Positions 34,295 through 46,156 of a stretch of 64,000 nt of DNA are shown here, piece by piece. The DNA lies in assembly GCA_021234155.1 (NCBI GenBank), contig JAJEKV010000061.1, positions 62,001-126,000 on the forward strand. The letters are read 5' to 3'. The DNA is from Isoetes taiwanensis. Taxonomy: Eukaryota > Streptophyta > Lycopodiopsida > Isoetales > Isoetaceae. The notes under the pieces are model-generated. The model worked only from the letters and a program-made list of their open reading frames with translations. It searched no databases and was not told where the DNA came from. How positions within the stretch are numbered: the stretch's first letter is position 1; each line of letters begins with the position of its first letter. Both the position numbers and the translations under genes were made by a program.

Positions 34295-35288
34295 CAAATT
34301 AACCCGCGGTTATGTACAGGTTCAGTACTTGAGGCTTATGGCTGTACCCTATGATATTGTTTTTGGAACTGTAGGAACTAGTATAGTAATAATAGACCCT
34401 TGGGGTAATGGAATTCAATAAGGCTGGATATGATTTAAATAAAGCACTTCAAGTGAAAGAATACTTGTGCATTTTATAGCAAGTATTAGTATGGCTTGTC
34501 CTCTTAAAGATGCAGGCAATGGTTTGGACAGTAACAACTCAAGTCGGAGGGCGCATAGTCATGGTTCAGCAAGTGGTATAGAAATAATAGAGTATAGTGC
34601 ACCTGGATCAAATGGTAGGGTTTGAGCATGGTGTGACCTCTGCGACCAACTTAAATAACAAAAAGGTAATTTGGTTCGCTGGTATATGGTGATATGTCTG
34701 GGGGTAACCATGCCCAAAATTAATTGAGTGGCTCCACTCGCAATAAGGTAACACTTGATATTTATTCCTTGGGAAAATTTCGTAAGTATGGGGTAATATG
34801 TTGGATTCATAAGTGGCCACGTATACCTTGTCCAGTAACATTATCAAATTAATAGCATATGAACCCCAAGGTTCCACTCACAATAGGATTTAACTTCCCT
34901 TTGTTGCTAAGTTATAATAATTGGTGGAATATACCTGAACTTACGTTGACCCATTTAGGGTTAACGAATGAGGTAAGTTGTAAAACTTTAGGGTTGCTCA
35001 AGAATGAAAGGAAAAGGGTTTCACAGCAGGGAGATTCCGGCAGTCCGATGCATGATTGCTGGTGCCGATCTGTCCAGCCACAAGATGATACATACGGAAT
35101 CCGGCATTTGATGGAAACGAATGGTAATAGCAAAGCTGGCATCTCCAAATGTAGAAAGCGGCCGTCTGGGCAGTTCTACTGCTTGGCTTTAGCTGATTTA
35201 CATGGAGAAAAATAGAGGAATGGTGGTTGGTTGAGTATAATAGCGGATAGGGAACAAGAATAACACTGTCTGGTCGGGACAAATGACC

Positions 35289-35295
35289 TATATAA
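35289..35295 (+). promoter_or_regulatory. TATA box of RT element copy 2
   Basis: TATATAA in CCTATATAAAGGG, identical in copy 3 at 48519-48525. Transcription would start about 30 bases on, near 35320, so the first usable ATG is probably 35343 or 35356 rather than 35302. Inference from sequence only. Confidence 0.5.
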
Positions 35296-35301
35296 AGGGT
35301 A

Positions 35302-35683
35302 ATGGCAGGAGCAGGGCCTTCATTTGGCTGCCAAAGGAGTTGCATGCAAGCGCCGCGAATGGCAAAGGGCAAGCGCATCCCGGCAAGATCTGCTGGCGCT
35401 CATCAATGGAGCTGGGTTAGACCTTGCAGCCTTATGCAAGAAAGAGGGTGAAATCTTGGCACAGCCAAGTAAGGCATTTCTGATCAGAATAGTGGAGAAA
35501 TTTAACCTTAATGGTGCTCCTACAAGCAAGTTAGGTGATGGGATAATGAAGTATGTTTCACAAGCTGCTGGTGGCGCTAAGGACACTCCTGATGCAAGCA
35601 TAAGCAACGTGGCTGATTCCATTGGGATACAACAGGATCAAGAAAATGAGGAGGATGATGAAATCGAGCTTCTGCTAAACCAG
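35302..35683 (+). pseudogene. RT element copy 2, exon 1
   Basis: Encodes NGAGLDLAALCKKEGEILAQ, then SKAFLIRIVEKFNLNG and an acidic end (QENEEDDEIELLLNQ) at donor AACCAG|GTTCTT (35683). The ATG at 35302 is not in the main frame: copy 2 differs from copy 3 between 35350 and 35400 in a run of CAG/CTG-containing words that shifts the frame. Like copy 1 it has a short basic leader followed by two short helical blocks. Function unknown; it is the amino end of the ORF1 protein after splicing. Confidence 0.6.
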
Positions 35684-37348
35684 GTTCTTTATTAAATGGG
35701 TTGTAGATTATTTGGTTAGACAGAATAACTGGAAATGTACCCTGACTAATTTGATTAAAGCTTGGCTAATTCTGAGCATAAATAATTGTTTAAACTGGTG
35801 AAGGGCGTTAAGCCATGTTAAGACCATTGCTTACCTGCTAATCCCTATCAGTGTTACCCATTTTTGGCTAATATTTGGTTGGTTGGATTGCAGGTAACCG
35901 GTCTTACATCTCCAGTTTTCTTTCTGGATTTTGGATGTTTGGAGACTTTCTGTTACAAAAGGAAGAACAAGCTGGATATAATCTGAAGACCATGCAAACA
36001 TTTCTGATAGCATTTTATTTTGTTGCATTCTATGTTTTCGAAATAAAGGTAAATTCTATGCTGACTAATATGCTGAAATCATGCTCATAATACTACAATA
36101 TATGGGCGGTCTGATTGACATGACTGGAAGCATTAAACATTTGTAAGCCTTTATTTCTAAACATTTCTGTTGTTTTATGAAAGGAAACAGCATTTTACAC
36201 ATGCTTTTGCTTTATGGTATTTAGTCAGTATGGTTCTTGAGTAAAATCTGATTAATCTTTGTTGGCTTCTAAGTAAAATCATTGGTAGTCTTTGAGTTTG
36301 CCTGTTAGTAAGGAATGGTAAACTGTAAACGATGTAACATAAAGAAGGTATGGTGAATATTAGTATTTAACTGGAATCTGTTGGCAGTTAATACCCTTAT
36401 AGTTATGTGAAGCGTTCTGGAAAGTAAGGGATAGTTCCTGCTGGAATATTTGATCCAAATAGAATTCTAGGGAATATGTGTTTTCCATGGTACATTATAC
36501 ACCCCTAAGATGTTTATGGCTCAGTATAGAAGTTTTGCTTAGTTTTGCAAATGTATGGCTCTTTTTTGAGAATATAGTGCTTTAAGATGAAATATTAGAA
36601 GGAATTTTCTATGTGTAAAGTGTAAGCATGTATGCTGGAATTAATGACTGTAATTTGCACAAAGAGATACATTCGGATGATTTAGTACTGGTATTAAGGC
36701 TTGGTATAGCCCTGAATCGGATCTAATAATAAACCTGCTTTGGTTAACCATGATCTTAGGGTAATAAAGATAGCAATGGCAGTATTTAAACGAGCTTTAA
36801 ATAAAATGATGGGTAGAAGTTTAAGCCTATTGTAGCTTAATAGTAAACCTGCTATGATTAAACATGGTTTTAGCAGTAATAAAACATGATTTTAGTAGGA
36901 AGTATTTGCAGTAAAAGCTTAAAGTATTGCTGCTGGATAATATAAGTACAGTAAGACTAAGGTTAATGAACATTTGCACTAATAAGTTGAAAGGTAAAGA
37001 TGGTTTAATGCATCTATGGATTTAAATGGCAATGTAGTAAGTAGAGTATGGTTTCTCTAAAGAAGAAGAACAGGTTTCTGTCTTAAAGTATGGTATACAG
37101 TAAAAGATCTCCTAAGTTCCCCCAGAATAAAATCTGGGGACTGATAAGTTCTAAGGCTTAAGCGCTTTGGAAAGTCCAAGTATATATGCTATGACTTCAG
37201 GACATTAGTTCAACTAATGTGGACTTTGGAGATCTAAGTCTTATGTTTTAAACTGTTGCTGTATTTGTTTGATAATCTAAACTGGCTACTATCTAATTTT
37301 GGTCTCGAAACTTTGCCTCAATGGAACTAATGTCTTTTAGCATGACAG
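35684..37348 (+). other. Conserved intron of RT element copy 2
   Basis: GT-AG intron of about 1.66 kb, phase 0, ending GCATGACAG. It has the TTACCTGCT...GCAGGTAACC inverted repeat (35832 and about 35891) and an open stretch after it (35894-36048: GDFLLQKEEQAGYNLKTMQT) bounded by GCAG and AAAG|GTAAAT. Its length, 155, is not a multiple of three, so it is unlikely to be a constitutive exon. Confidence 0.6.
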
Positions 37349-38997
37349 GAGGGTAACAGTAAAGCAAAGGAAACTGCATTTGAGTTGGGTGACCAGCACA
37401 TATTACCTGAACAGTCTGACAGCTATTCGAAGTGGTATCAGGAACTTGCTGAACTAGGATATGGTTATTCCCGTATCATCCCACCAAACAATGCTGTTCA
37501 AATAGTTCTCGGGTGTATATTGAAACCAGAGGTGCATAAATACCTCATAAAGAGAGAAGCATTTCTTGATGATAGTGAGATTTCTGTTATCACTTTCCTG
37601 GGCGTCAACAATGTGTTCGATCTAGTCAACAAACTCAATATGGCTGGTAACGATATAATTGCCTGCATGCATTTGGTAGATGAAGTCTATAAGGCTTTAC
37701 CTGCAGCACATGAAGAAGCTGAAAACAGAGAGGTAAGTGATGTACTTACTTTCATCAAATGTACTACAGCACTTGAGATGGCCAATGGGTTTAAAGTCAC
37801 CAATCCTCGGATTAAAAATAAAAAGCCAGTCATGGATATTCCTAAGGAACCAGAACCAGTAAGATTCAGCAATTGCTTGTTTGATGTGAGTATGCTCCCG
37901 GAGGATAAAAGGCAAGCCATCATGAATAATGGCACCAAAAGTGGAATTCATGAAACAATACAACAGTGCAGCAGTCTGCTTGATGAATACAATGTCAAGG
38001 CATTAACACTGAGTAACTGTGGCACCTGTCCCATAATGTCAGCCAGACTAGTGGAACTTCATGGAGTAAAGGTGAAACACGCCCTGTGGGAAACGAAGAA
38101 TCTTGGGATTCTCGCTCCTATTAGTGTGGACACTTGGAAAAGCTTATGTAATATCACCAATGCCGAGATTGAACAGGCAAACAAGGACGCTGAAACCTTC
38201 AACAGAAGGATAGGTAAGGAGGAGGTTACTCTACCATGCAAAAGTACCCTATTCTTCGGCAAGAAGTGTAATAAAAATAATGGTATTTGGCTGGGTCAGA
38301 AAGGCCATATGGCCAAGAAGTCTGAGGATAGGGACACTTTTTACATTGTTAAACTATGGAGGACATTTTGCCCATTTCTGAAGTGTAAATGTGATAAATT
38401 TAGTAAAAAGGCTGCTGGTGGATGCAACGACAATATCACCTGGTATGACCATGCGGTCTGGTACATGATGAACAATATGCATGTCTTATGGCCTGATGAA
38501 AGTTGCACTCGTAGGTTCTGCCATTTTACAGCATGATGAACTCCAAAGCAATGAGAAAAGGTGCCATTGCATTTCTGTCCTATCTGAAAGTTAGGGAAAC
38601 ATTAATCCAGATGACTTCCAGGATGGCTGAAAACAAAAAAACAGACTTCAAGGATGTATTTGGTAATACCAAGCTGGTAGACATTCTGGAAAAAACAATA
38701 AAAAATGCTAGCTTCATGGAGGACTGTCCTCCTTTGGATGCAGACGGTAATGTTTTCAAAAGCTCGTACAAAAGAAAAATTCAGACAATAGAGGAGGATG
38801 AGATAAAGATCATCATGCCACCAAAACCTAGTAAGAAAGGTACTGCTGCCACTACCCCTACTGCTACTAGTGGTCTTGAACAGGTTTCGGACTGTGCACA
38901 TGATGTTCGAGTGGACACGGGGCACTCTGTCAGCAAAAACAGTACTGGATATAGTCGCATGGAGGGGGTGGTGCGAACCAAAATCTCCTTCTAAAGA
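37349..38997 (+). pseudogene. RT element copy 2, ORF1 exon with one frame change
   Basis: Starts EGNSKAKETAFELGDQ after the acceptor, in phase with exon 1. It matches copy 3 ORF1 at roughly 95% of residues. The Cys/His motif FCPFLKCKCDKFSKK..GGC..WYDHAVWYMMNN is present. At about 38520 copy 2 has TCTGCCATTTTACAG where copy 3 has TCTGCCTATTTTACAG, a one-base loss next to CTG and CAG that ends the frame at 38534; the second half continues at 38533-38994 in another frame. The frame closes with TAA nine bases before a GTAAGT donor-like site. Confidence 0.7.
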
Positions 38998-39274
38998 AAA
39001 GTAAGTTTCCAATGGCAACTTGAATAATGTTACTCTCATTTGCAAACGATTATGTATGATTATGTATTGTTAAAAGCCACGTAATTACGTGCTATCTCGT
39101 CATATACTAACAAAGAAAAATGACCCTAGGTCATAAAGTAGCCCTTTTATTAGGGCCTAACATATTCCAGTCTTACAAGGCCATGTGAAGATGGTCACAC
39201 ACTCCAAACATACATGTTACTTGTAACATGGATGCAAATTTTAGGTACTAACCGAGTGGGACTTTGTACAACAG

Positions 39275-40258
39275 GATAAGGATAGAATCCTGGTTAGGAA
39301 AGCTGAGGGTAGATGGGCTATCAAAACGTACAAAAGTAAGTCAAAGAAGACTTTTGTGCACTTCAGATTTTTCTCTAAAGCAATTGATAAGATCAGATTT
39401 CAGAAAGCATTTTCTGAGATAGTATGCCATAATTTTGGTAAAGTGGGAGAAAAAATTATGGAGCACACCACATTTGGCTGGTCGTATACGGAAAGCCTCA
39501 AAGGTATGCTGTACAAACCAAAGCTGGTTTTTGCTGAATCCAATGTGGCCCCCTGCCCATGCCATAATCCTACTCTGAAAAAATTCATCTCCAGTGAGAT
39601 TGGGCATATACGCACAACTGACCTTACAATTGTACATAGTAAGGCCCTGCGAAAATGGCTGGCAATTGGCCTCAATCATATCCCGGATAAGCCATTCACA
39701 TTAACCACATTCAAAAATGAAATGGCAAAAACTGTGGAACAGTTCTTCCGTATTCATAAGTACAGTTTTAAGGAGCTATTTGACAAAGCTTCTGTCCTGA
39801 CAGCCAAGAAGCAGATTATGGCCAAGGCTACTAAATTAGCTAGGGAGTTTATTAAGGCTAACTCCAGGAACCAGAAGAAATTTCAGATCATTGATGAGGC
39901 AGTGACCAAAAATATTGAGTGGTTAAATAATAATTTGTACATTTCTGGTGTGGATAAGGCGGCAAATAACCCCTGCTTCATCTGCCCCAGACACATTAGG
40001 GAACAGGCGCTGCTAAGACTAGGCAGTGAGGATTTTATTGAGATTCACTCCAATACGGTTGATTTAGTAAAATCTATTAAGTGTACCATTCAGAGTTTCC
40101 TTGGGGACTGGGAAATTAATTGGCCAAATCTGCCTTTCCTTCTAGCCATATACAAGGCACATAAACAGACTTACAGGTGGATCACAAGTGCCTTTGACTC
40201 AATTTTTTCACAACTATCTTCTTTAATTGCTGCAGGACTAAACACTTTTCTTACTATA
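39275..40258 (+). pseudogene. RT element copy 2, reverse transcriptase, 5' part
   Basis: Begins DKDRILVRKAEGRWAIK after acceptor TACAACAG, phase 0, with no ATG until the METTFG-like region far inside the domain. Continues through YKAHKQTYRWITSAFDSIFS to SLIAAGLNTFLTI, where the Helitron-like insertion begins at CTTACTATA|CTAGAAAAAG. The matching remainder is at 46157-47279. Confidence 0.8.
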
Positions 40259-40269
40259 CTAGAAAAAGT

Positions 40270-40286
40270 GCCCAGCGTTGCTGGGC
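40270..40286 (+). other. 5' terminal hairpin of the Helitron-like insertion
   Basis: GCCCAGC GTT GCTGGGC, a perfect 7 bp stem twelve bases from the left boundary. Confidence 0.85.
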
Positions 40287-41188
40287 TATAATGCATGCAA
40301 TATTAGAAAAAAGACATGCCAAAAATTAAATTTATTGAAAAGGCCAATTGAACTTGAGAATCTAAATAAATATAAATATATAAGAAAGATTATTTAGGCC
40401 AGACCTTGGAAAACTTCATGCCTTCTACAATGTTCTTTGCAACATCTAGTTTACAAAATCACAAAGATTTTCTACATTCTTTGATCCTAGACTTGCATCT
40501 TAGAACATAAAACATGATATTAAGCCCGAGCTAGTCGGTCAAATATTCCTACAATTTGTGGGTTTGATTGAATAGAATTTTCTTAATAGATTAATGGAGT
40601 CAAAGTACTATTATATATGTGTGCAAAAAAAATTATAACATTGTTAATTTAGGGGAGCTCATTTTGCACCGACCTTTGGACTTGTTCACGACCTTGTAGA
40701 TAGCATCGCAAATAAAGATGAGAAATATGAGGCAAATAAGAAACTACCTAAGTTTTTTTTGCCAATGCATATCTAATTTTTCTGCCTGAGTCTTTCCTCT
40801 AGCATAGCACACATGTGACTTGCCATTTTGATGATCACTTCCTCAAGGCCATTGTTTTCACTATGGCCATGCCGACAATAATATAAACACAAATATTTAA
40901 AATCACGAGGACCTGCCGGAGGAAATCCACACTGCCCAAATAAGATTATGGAATGGAAGCATCCACCATCATATATCCTTTGCTCAAAAGGTTAACCTGC
41001 ACATACTTTCCTACGCATAATCGATCAACTAACATCTACGACTTCAATTGCTTTCGGTTTTAAGACTATACTTATTCCTAAAAGACAAGTTAGTAAGTTG
41101 ATAGCACAAACAGGTTTTACAAACCCCAACTTGACAAATCCAACCCTTTGCGGTCCAATCGGCTAAACACGTTGAATCTATTGAATCC

Positions 41189-42360
41189 ATGCCCGACAAC
41201 TATATTCCCATTGGAGATGATTATACGAACAAATTTTTTAAAGCTCTCGGTTTCAATCCACAAAGGGCATTTCATATTCGCAGACTAATGATGTGTATGG
41301 CACAAAAAAATTGGAAGCTTCACCTTTTCTCTTGTAGAGAGACAAAACCACGCCAAACCCAACCTTACATATGCATTTTCCCTCAAATATATTTTACTTA
41401 TCACATGGAGAAACCTCCAAGCTGCCTAGAGCTGGTGGATGCTAGAAACCTAGAAGCTAGTATACCAGTCCCTATAACCGGCATTTCCAAAGCACCGGAA
41501 TCCCAGCCTTTGAGCCTATTTCTTGCCATAGAATGCAAATGTAAAACAAATAAGAATTTAGAAGACAATAGCTGCAAAGAGAATCACATGGTTATTAGCA
41601 CACATTTCAATCTTATATGCTGGTAACTTATAGCAATTTTGTAATCACAGAAAATCAATGCAAATACATTTGGGCGTCTAAAGAATGCAAATCCATGGAA
41701 GAAACGACCAAGGAATGCTTTATCAAAGAGTAAAACTTGGACATTCAAAGCATAACCCAACGCATGCTTACCTCAGATTGCTACATCCTGGGCATACCAG
41801 TTTTGCATGATTCACATAAATTTGGGTAATAAACAACCAACCCAATTTTTTTCTAAGATAGATAAATGCTCGGGCCTATGCGAGGAAGGACGATTTGGGC
41901 CCGAATTCCACCGCAGTCGGAGCAAATGGCGATCCCGGAAAGCATGGTATTTGGTTCCTACGGCAATTTTCACCATTTAAGAACCGGGTTCGTGCTCGGA
42001 CAATTTTCTGTTCTACCAATGCTACCATTGTTTCGAATGGGTGGGACCATTGATCCGTGCAAGAGTTTTCGAGGCTATAAAAATGCCGGCCTTTCGATGC
42101 GGGAGATTCTATAAATCTCCCATGATCCGAGGGTCGGAAATAACAATAAAAAAGTATAAGGATAAGGATAATGCTAAAGAAGTCGACAACAGGTCGGTTT
42201 TCTAAATTAAAGATTGAAGCCTTAGTAATACAATCCATTATTTCAAGAATTCTTCTATGCAAATCTACTTCCCCATTAGCCATACCAAGGGATTGCGCAG
42301 AAAACATGCTTAACACGTGGATAGCCGGACGTAAGGCGATAGATAACAATACTGGGGAGT
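41189..42360. other. Unrecognised cargo of the Helitron-like insertion
   Basis: Two open stretches (41189-41626 plus, 41876-42349 minus) match nothing I know. They may be captured, frame-damaged pieces. Confidence 0.3.
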
Positions 42361-42589
42361 ATTAAAACCGTGTTTAACCAAAAAAACATCACTATCTTCA
42401 CCAAACCAAAAGGAATAATAAGAAAAACATAAAGTCTTGATTAATTCCAAGCCGGTAATAATCTTATAAATAAAGCAACTCAGTAAACAAAGCGACCTAT
42501 ATCTCAAACATACGCGTGTAGTAATCTCAAACTGTCCAAGACCCATGTTTGCAACCACCTAAAATGAGCATCCCGCCACTTAAAAGGAA

Positions 42590-43760
42590 CAAAGACAAGT
42601 AAACCATCCATCTCTAGTCACTTCTTCTTTCCGGTGGGGTCTTTCTTTTTCCACGGCTTTGATAACACCCATGACCCACGGTCGCCTCATGTCACGTTTA
42701 ACAAGCAAACCTAGCCAATGGAGGATATTCAAAGAAAAGTTTCCCACAGTCATGGGCTTGGTTGGAATCATCTTAACAAAACCTGCATCACCATTCTTCA
42801 AAAACTTGGGTTCCTTCTCAATCTCCTTTCCCGACCTTTGTCTACCTTGGGAGAATCTCGAAAAACTTGACGCAATGTGAGAAGTGTGGCAATGCAAGGC
42901 TGGCGCATAACCATTGCCAATCGACTGGGTGATTCATAATAATAACCGGCGGTGAAGTTTGCGGCTTCCTTTCTTTGGGTCATTCTTGGAATCGATGCAA
43001 CAAAACCACGTTTCAAATCCTTGGCAACAACATTCTTTGATTGAATCCAACATTGTCACTGGCAGAGCCTCCGGGAGGGACTCATGATGCATTTCCACGG
43101 ACTTGACCTCGTGGTAAGTCCCGTGAGGCGCAAAAAGTCACAACCATACCGGGCTTGAATACCTGTCTCAACTCTTCCCCAGCGCACGGTTCCAATACCA
43201 CCAATTTTGTAAACGTCCCGAAGTGGGAGACGCAGAGGTTTGTTGTCGAAGGTCTCTTGGGTTCTGTCCAAATGCGCGCCCCCTTGTACCAATCAAGGTT
43301 AGCGAGCGTTCAATCATGTTGTCTCCCTCAAACCCCGCAATAGGAACAAATGGGATCTTGTGCGGGTTGTACCCAACTTTCTTCAAATATGAAGACACTT
43401 CCTTGCAGCCTCACTCCCAATGTGAATGCAAGGAGTGCATGCTCATGGGTCTGACCATCCTTAGAAATATCAGCCTCAAAACCTCCGGTTGTAGAATCAA
43501 TAATCAAAATAGCACAATCAGCCTGTTAATGCAAGAGAACTGCGATCGGAAGTTGGAAACAAAGAGTGTCAAATCAGTGAACTTTACCCGTGAGGTTCCA
43601 ATAATCATGTTCTTAATGAAATCACGATGCCCGGCATCATCAATAAGCAGTCTTTGTATTGTGCCGTGGTCTCAAACTTCCACAAGGCAATATCAATGGT
43701 CAATCGTAAACACAAGGCAAAAAAAATAGCATATGCAAGTACATTATATCTTGGTAAATC
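42590..43760 (-). pseudogene. Translation elongation factor EF-1alpha, damaged copy
   Basis: EF-1alpha is the GTPase that delivers aminoacyl-tRNA to cytosolic ribosomes. Reading downwards: LTIDIALWKFETT and an equivalent of the GHRDFIKNMI block (about 43700-43600), [19 protein letters not shown] and [11 protein letters not shown] (43395-43300), [19 protein letters not shown] (about 43240-43170), MKRGFVAS (about 43010), [28 protein letters not shown] and VGVIKAVEK-like C-terminal blocks down to 42600. These span switch 1 to the C-terminal beta-barrel in the right order without introns. The N-terminal P-loop part was not found. Many small frame breaks fall on CTG/CAG (for example AGGCGACCG where AGGCAGACCG is expected), so the true copy may be far less damaged. 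Confidence 0.9.
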
Positions 43761-44565
43761 GGATGCCCCGTTTGCAGTAAAAAATGTATTAAAAGTCGAC
43801 AATGGTCTTAAGTTTTGGCTCCTTATTGTCACAAAAGCGCAACACGATCAAGTTGGTCTGTCCAAACCGTGGTTTACTTTGACAAGCGAAAAAGATTGTA
43901 TGTCTCTCGGTGAGGGCTGAAGCGGTGATATCATTGTTGTAGTTTTCAATGCATGCACCAATTCTTTGGAAGCACTTCATAATCGATGGGTTGTAGAGCT
44001 ATCTAGACCAGTTGATATATTATCCATGAATAGGGTTCTTTGCTGGCCCCACTACCATTTCTCTGTAGATTCATGCACAAAATGATGGAGACAAAATTAA
44101 GTTCTATAAAGAACACTTTGAATCAAACATGTAATTGGTAAACAAAGTTAGTTAATAAAACGCTCCAAGCGAGATACACACTTTCGGGTGTAAAGCAAAA
44201 TCCAGACCAAGCAATATATGAAGCACTAAATCAACCAGCAGGGCAAAAAATACAATCTCGGAACAAAATGCAAATCATACGTACCTTTAATTCTTCAACA
44301 CGAAAGGTCACGTCTACACGGCCATCCCAATGTTACGAGGATTATGGATAGTTTCAAACCAATCGTAAAGAAGATATTTATTATGGAAGAATATGAGAGG
44401 TTTATCCTACTGTCTCGAGCATTTCGTGGCACATGTAAGCATTTGCCAAATATAAGTGGCAAGCCAGAAGATCCATATAATAGATATTAAGGTGATAGTC
44501 CATGCCTCCAACTCCCCGGTCCCATTGTTATTTCTTATACACAATGAAACAAACAATACATACTG

Positions 44566-45190
44566 TGAGGAGCAATTAAAGTAAGGGGGCCTGGCCGACC
44601 ATTGTTGTATAGGCATCGAATTGTTGGGTGTCCCTCCCGCTGATAAGGCCCGGCTTATCACGGACTCCAATAAGACATAAGTTAACATCCTAAGATACAA
44701 CTCTTTAACGGTTTTGTCTTGTTAGTACCTAGAACAAGGGTAACTTCCTTATCGAGGGCTTTGCAAAGGGGAATCCAATCCCTTCTCTAGGATGAATTAT
44801 GAATGCTCCATGGATTGTTGCTCCGAGCCATGCTATATGTGCATGCCACCGAGTGTCCCCTGTTTGGCCTTGAGTTGTGAAATTGTATAGGAAAGAGTTT
44901 CTGGTTGAATTGGACATTGTGTAATATATGCGGTCCATCGAACCATCAGGGCGGAGTTTGCCTCACTCCATGCCTGTCAACACGAGGTTAATATACACAT
45001 CCATCTCAAATTGATGAGTATTTGGTAGTGTCTTACCAAATTGAATGGTGATGTTATGTGGTGATAGATTATTGACTACGATAAGTACCCTATCTCCTTC
45101 ATTTGCATGGATCTCGAGGTCCGTGAAGCGCCCATTTCATTTGAAGCGATATTTCTAGTCATGCAGAAGTCCGGTAATGCTCGGCATTGT
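44566..45190 (-). pseudogene. Laccase (multicopper oxidase) fragment with introns
   Basis: Laccases are secreted copper oxidases that couple monolignols. Exon a (to 45037) has TRNIAS..., then EIHANEGDRVLIVVNNLS and HNITIQ(F), ending at donor TTTG|GTAAGA. Exon b (44973-44729), after TTGACAG, starts with HGVRQTPP, then FLYNFTTQGQTGDTRWHAHI, AWLGATIHGAFIIHPREG and a Lys-Glu-Val-type end before a GT donor. Exon c (about 44700-44566) has ESVISRALSAGGTPNNS and YFNCSS. The WHAH-type copper ligands are in place. Retained introns show DNA-level capture. NGRFTDLEIHANEGD where NGRFPGPEIHANEGD is expected is explained by damage at CAG and CTG words. Later copper sites are missing. Confidence 0.88.
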
Positions 45191-45559
45191 CACCTATAAA
45201 ATGCAAGAATTAACACAAAAACTATGACACGATGAAAGAGATAAAACGAAATTGAGAAAGGGAGCACAAAGTGCAAACATTAAACTCGTAATTTCGATGA
45301 TGGTGCGGTGAAGAAAAAGAGAAACACAAGGATAACAAAGCATGTTGTGATAGACTCTTGTCGCCCATGTTTCTTTGGAATTGAGCAGTTTGTTTGATGA
45401 ATGGGCCACAACTCGCTTTTTATAAGTTAGGCTAAACTGCGTAGTTGGAGCGTTCAAATCTATTGGGCAAGCACGGAATGCATCAAATCTAAGCTAGGCC
45501 TTGCCTACCTCATTTTAGTTATAAGCAAGCTCATATATTCAAGCTTCATATCTTACCCG

Positions 45560-45785
45560 ATGTCACCGACCATCCGGAAAACCCACGCTTTGTTTGCAAA
45601 GAAGCCGTAGAAATTGTGATATTGCCGAGCCGCCGCCGCCAAAAGGGAAGGAACGCACCACATCCGGAGACCCAACCTTTAATTGGGAAAAGCCACGTTT
45701 TGTTTGCAAAGAAGCGTAGAAATTGTGATATTGCCGAGCTGCCGCCGCCAAAAGGAAGGAACGCACCACCCGGGAGACCCAACCG
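45560..45785. repeat. Tandem duplication of about 110 bp
   Basis: Units share TTTGTTTGCAAAGAAG, GTAGAAATTGTGATATTGCC and GCCGCCGCCAAAAGG. Open frames across them are not recognised. Confidence 0.85.
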
Positions 45786-45885
45786 CTCTTGGAAAAAGAA
45801 CACACATCTCGGCCATCTATTCAATCGAATGGCCCTGGCCGCTACAAAAACGAATTTCGGGGATGTTCAAGGGCCGAACTTCTAA

Positions 45886-45990
45886 TCAATAACCAAAGCT
45901 ATCTTTTACCAGGAAGTAAAGCAATTCTAACCCCATTAGGCAATCAATAACCATAGCTATCTTTTACCAGAAGCAATTCTAACCCCATTC
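45886..45990. repeat. Tandem duplication of about 58 bp
   Basis: AATCAATAACC(A)AAGCTATC and GCAATTCTAACCCCATT each occur twice in direct succession. Confidence 0.8.
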
Positions 45991-46105
45991 CGGCATTCAG
46001 GAACTGGAAAGGGAAGATGCGAGAAGCAGAGAGCCAGAACCGTCGTATAAAGAAAACCGCCAAAAGCCAAAATCAAGGGATGAAAATAAGTTGAGAAAAT
46101 TCAAC

Positions 46106-46119
46106 GCGCAAGATTGCGC
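46106..46119 (+). other. 3' subterminal hairpin of the Helitron-like insertion
   Basis: GCGCAA GA TTGCGC, a perfect 6 bp stem about 37 bases before the right boundary, the position where Helitron-type elements carry a 3' stem-loop. Confidence 0.75.
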
Positions 46120-46156
46120 ACAGACTATCACAAAACGCCTTTATTATTATATATAG

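Larger units (their letters stand above)
40259..46156 (+). mobile_element. Helitron-like insertion carrying EF-1alpha and laccase
   Basis: Comparison with copy 3 gives the empty site CTTACTATATGGCCGG. The insert begins CTAGAAAAAGTGCCCAGCG and ends CGCCTTTATTATTATATATAG, with at most a one-base ambiguity and no target duplication. Near the left end is a perfect hairpin GCCCAGC-GTT-GCTGGGC (40270-40286), and about 37 bases from the right end GCGCAA-GA-TTGCGC (46106-46119). No target duplication at an A/T site, terminal hairpins and captured genes fit Helitron2/Helentron-type non-autonomous elements; similar GCCC..GTTGC..GGGC ends are common in plant genomes. No Rep/helicase is present. Captured genes are on the minus strand. 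Confidence 0.7.

Noticed and set aside
34236-34421. Open frame containing LMAVPYDIVFGTVGTSIVII at the 5' end of copy 2
   Set aside because: It starts in copy 1b and runs through the TA tract, with no splice or start support. It is probably untranslated leader.
34295-35300. Hammerhead ribozyme in the 5' region, as found in many Penelope-like elements
   Set aside because: I found no CTGANGA core with a matching GAAA and stems. This needs a covariance-model search.
35894-36048. Internal mini-exon of the RT element
   Set aside because: It has GCAG and GTAAAT borders, but its 155-base length would break the phase-0 join of exon 1 and ORF1. Kept only as an open question.
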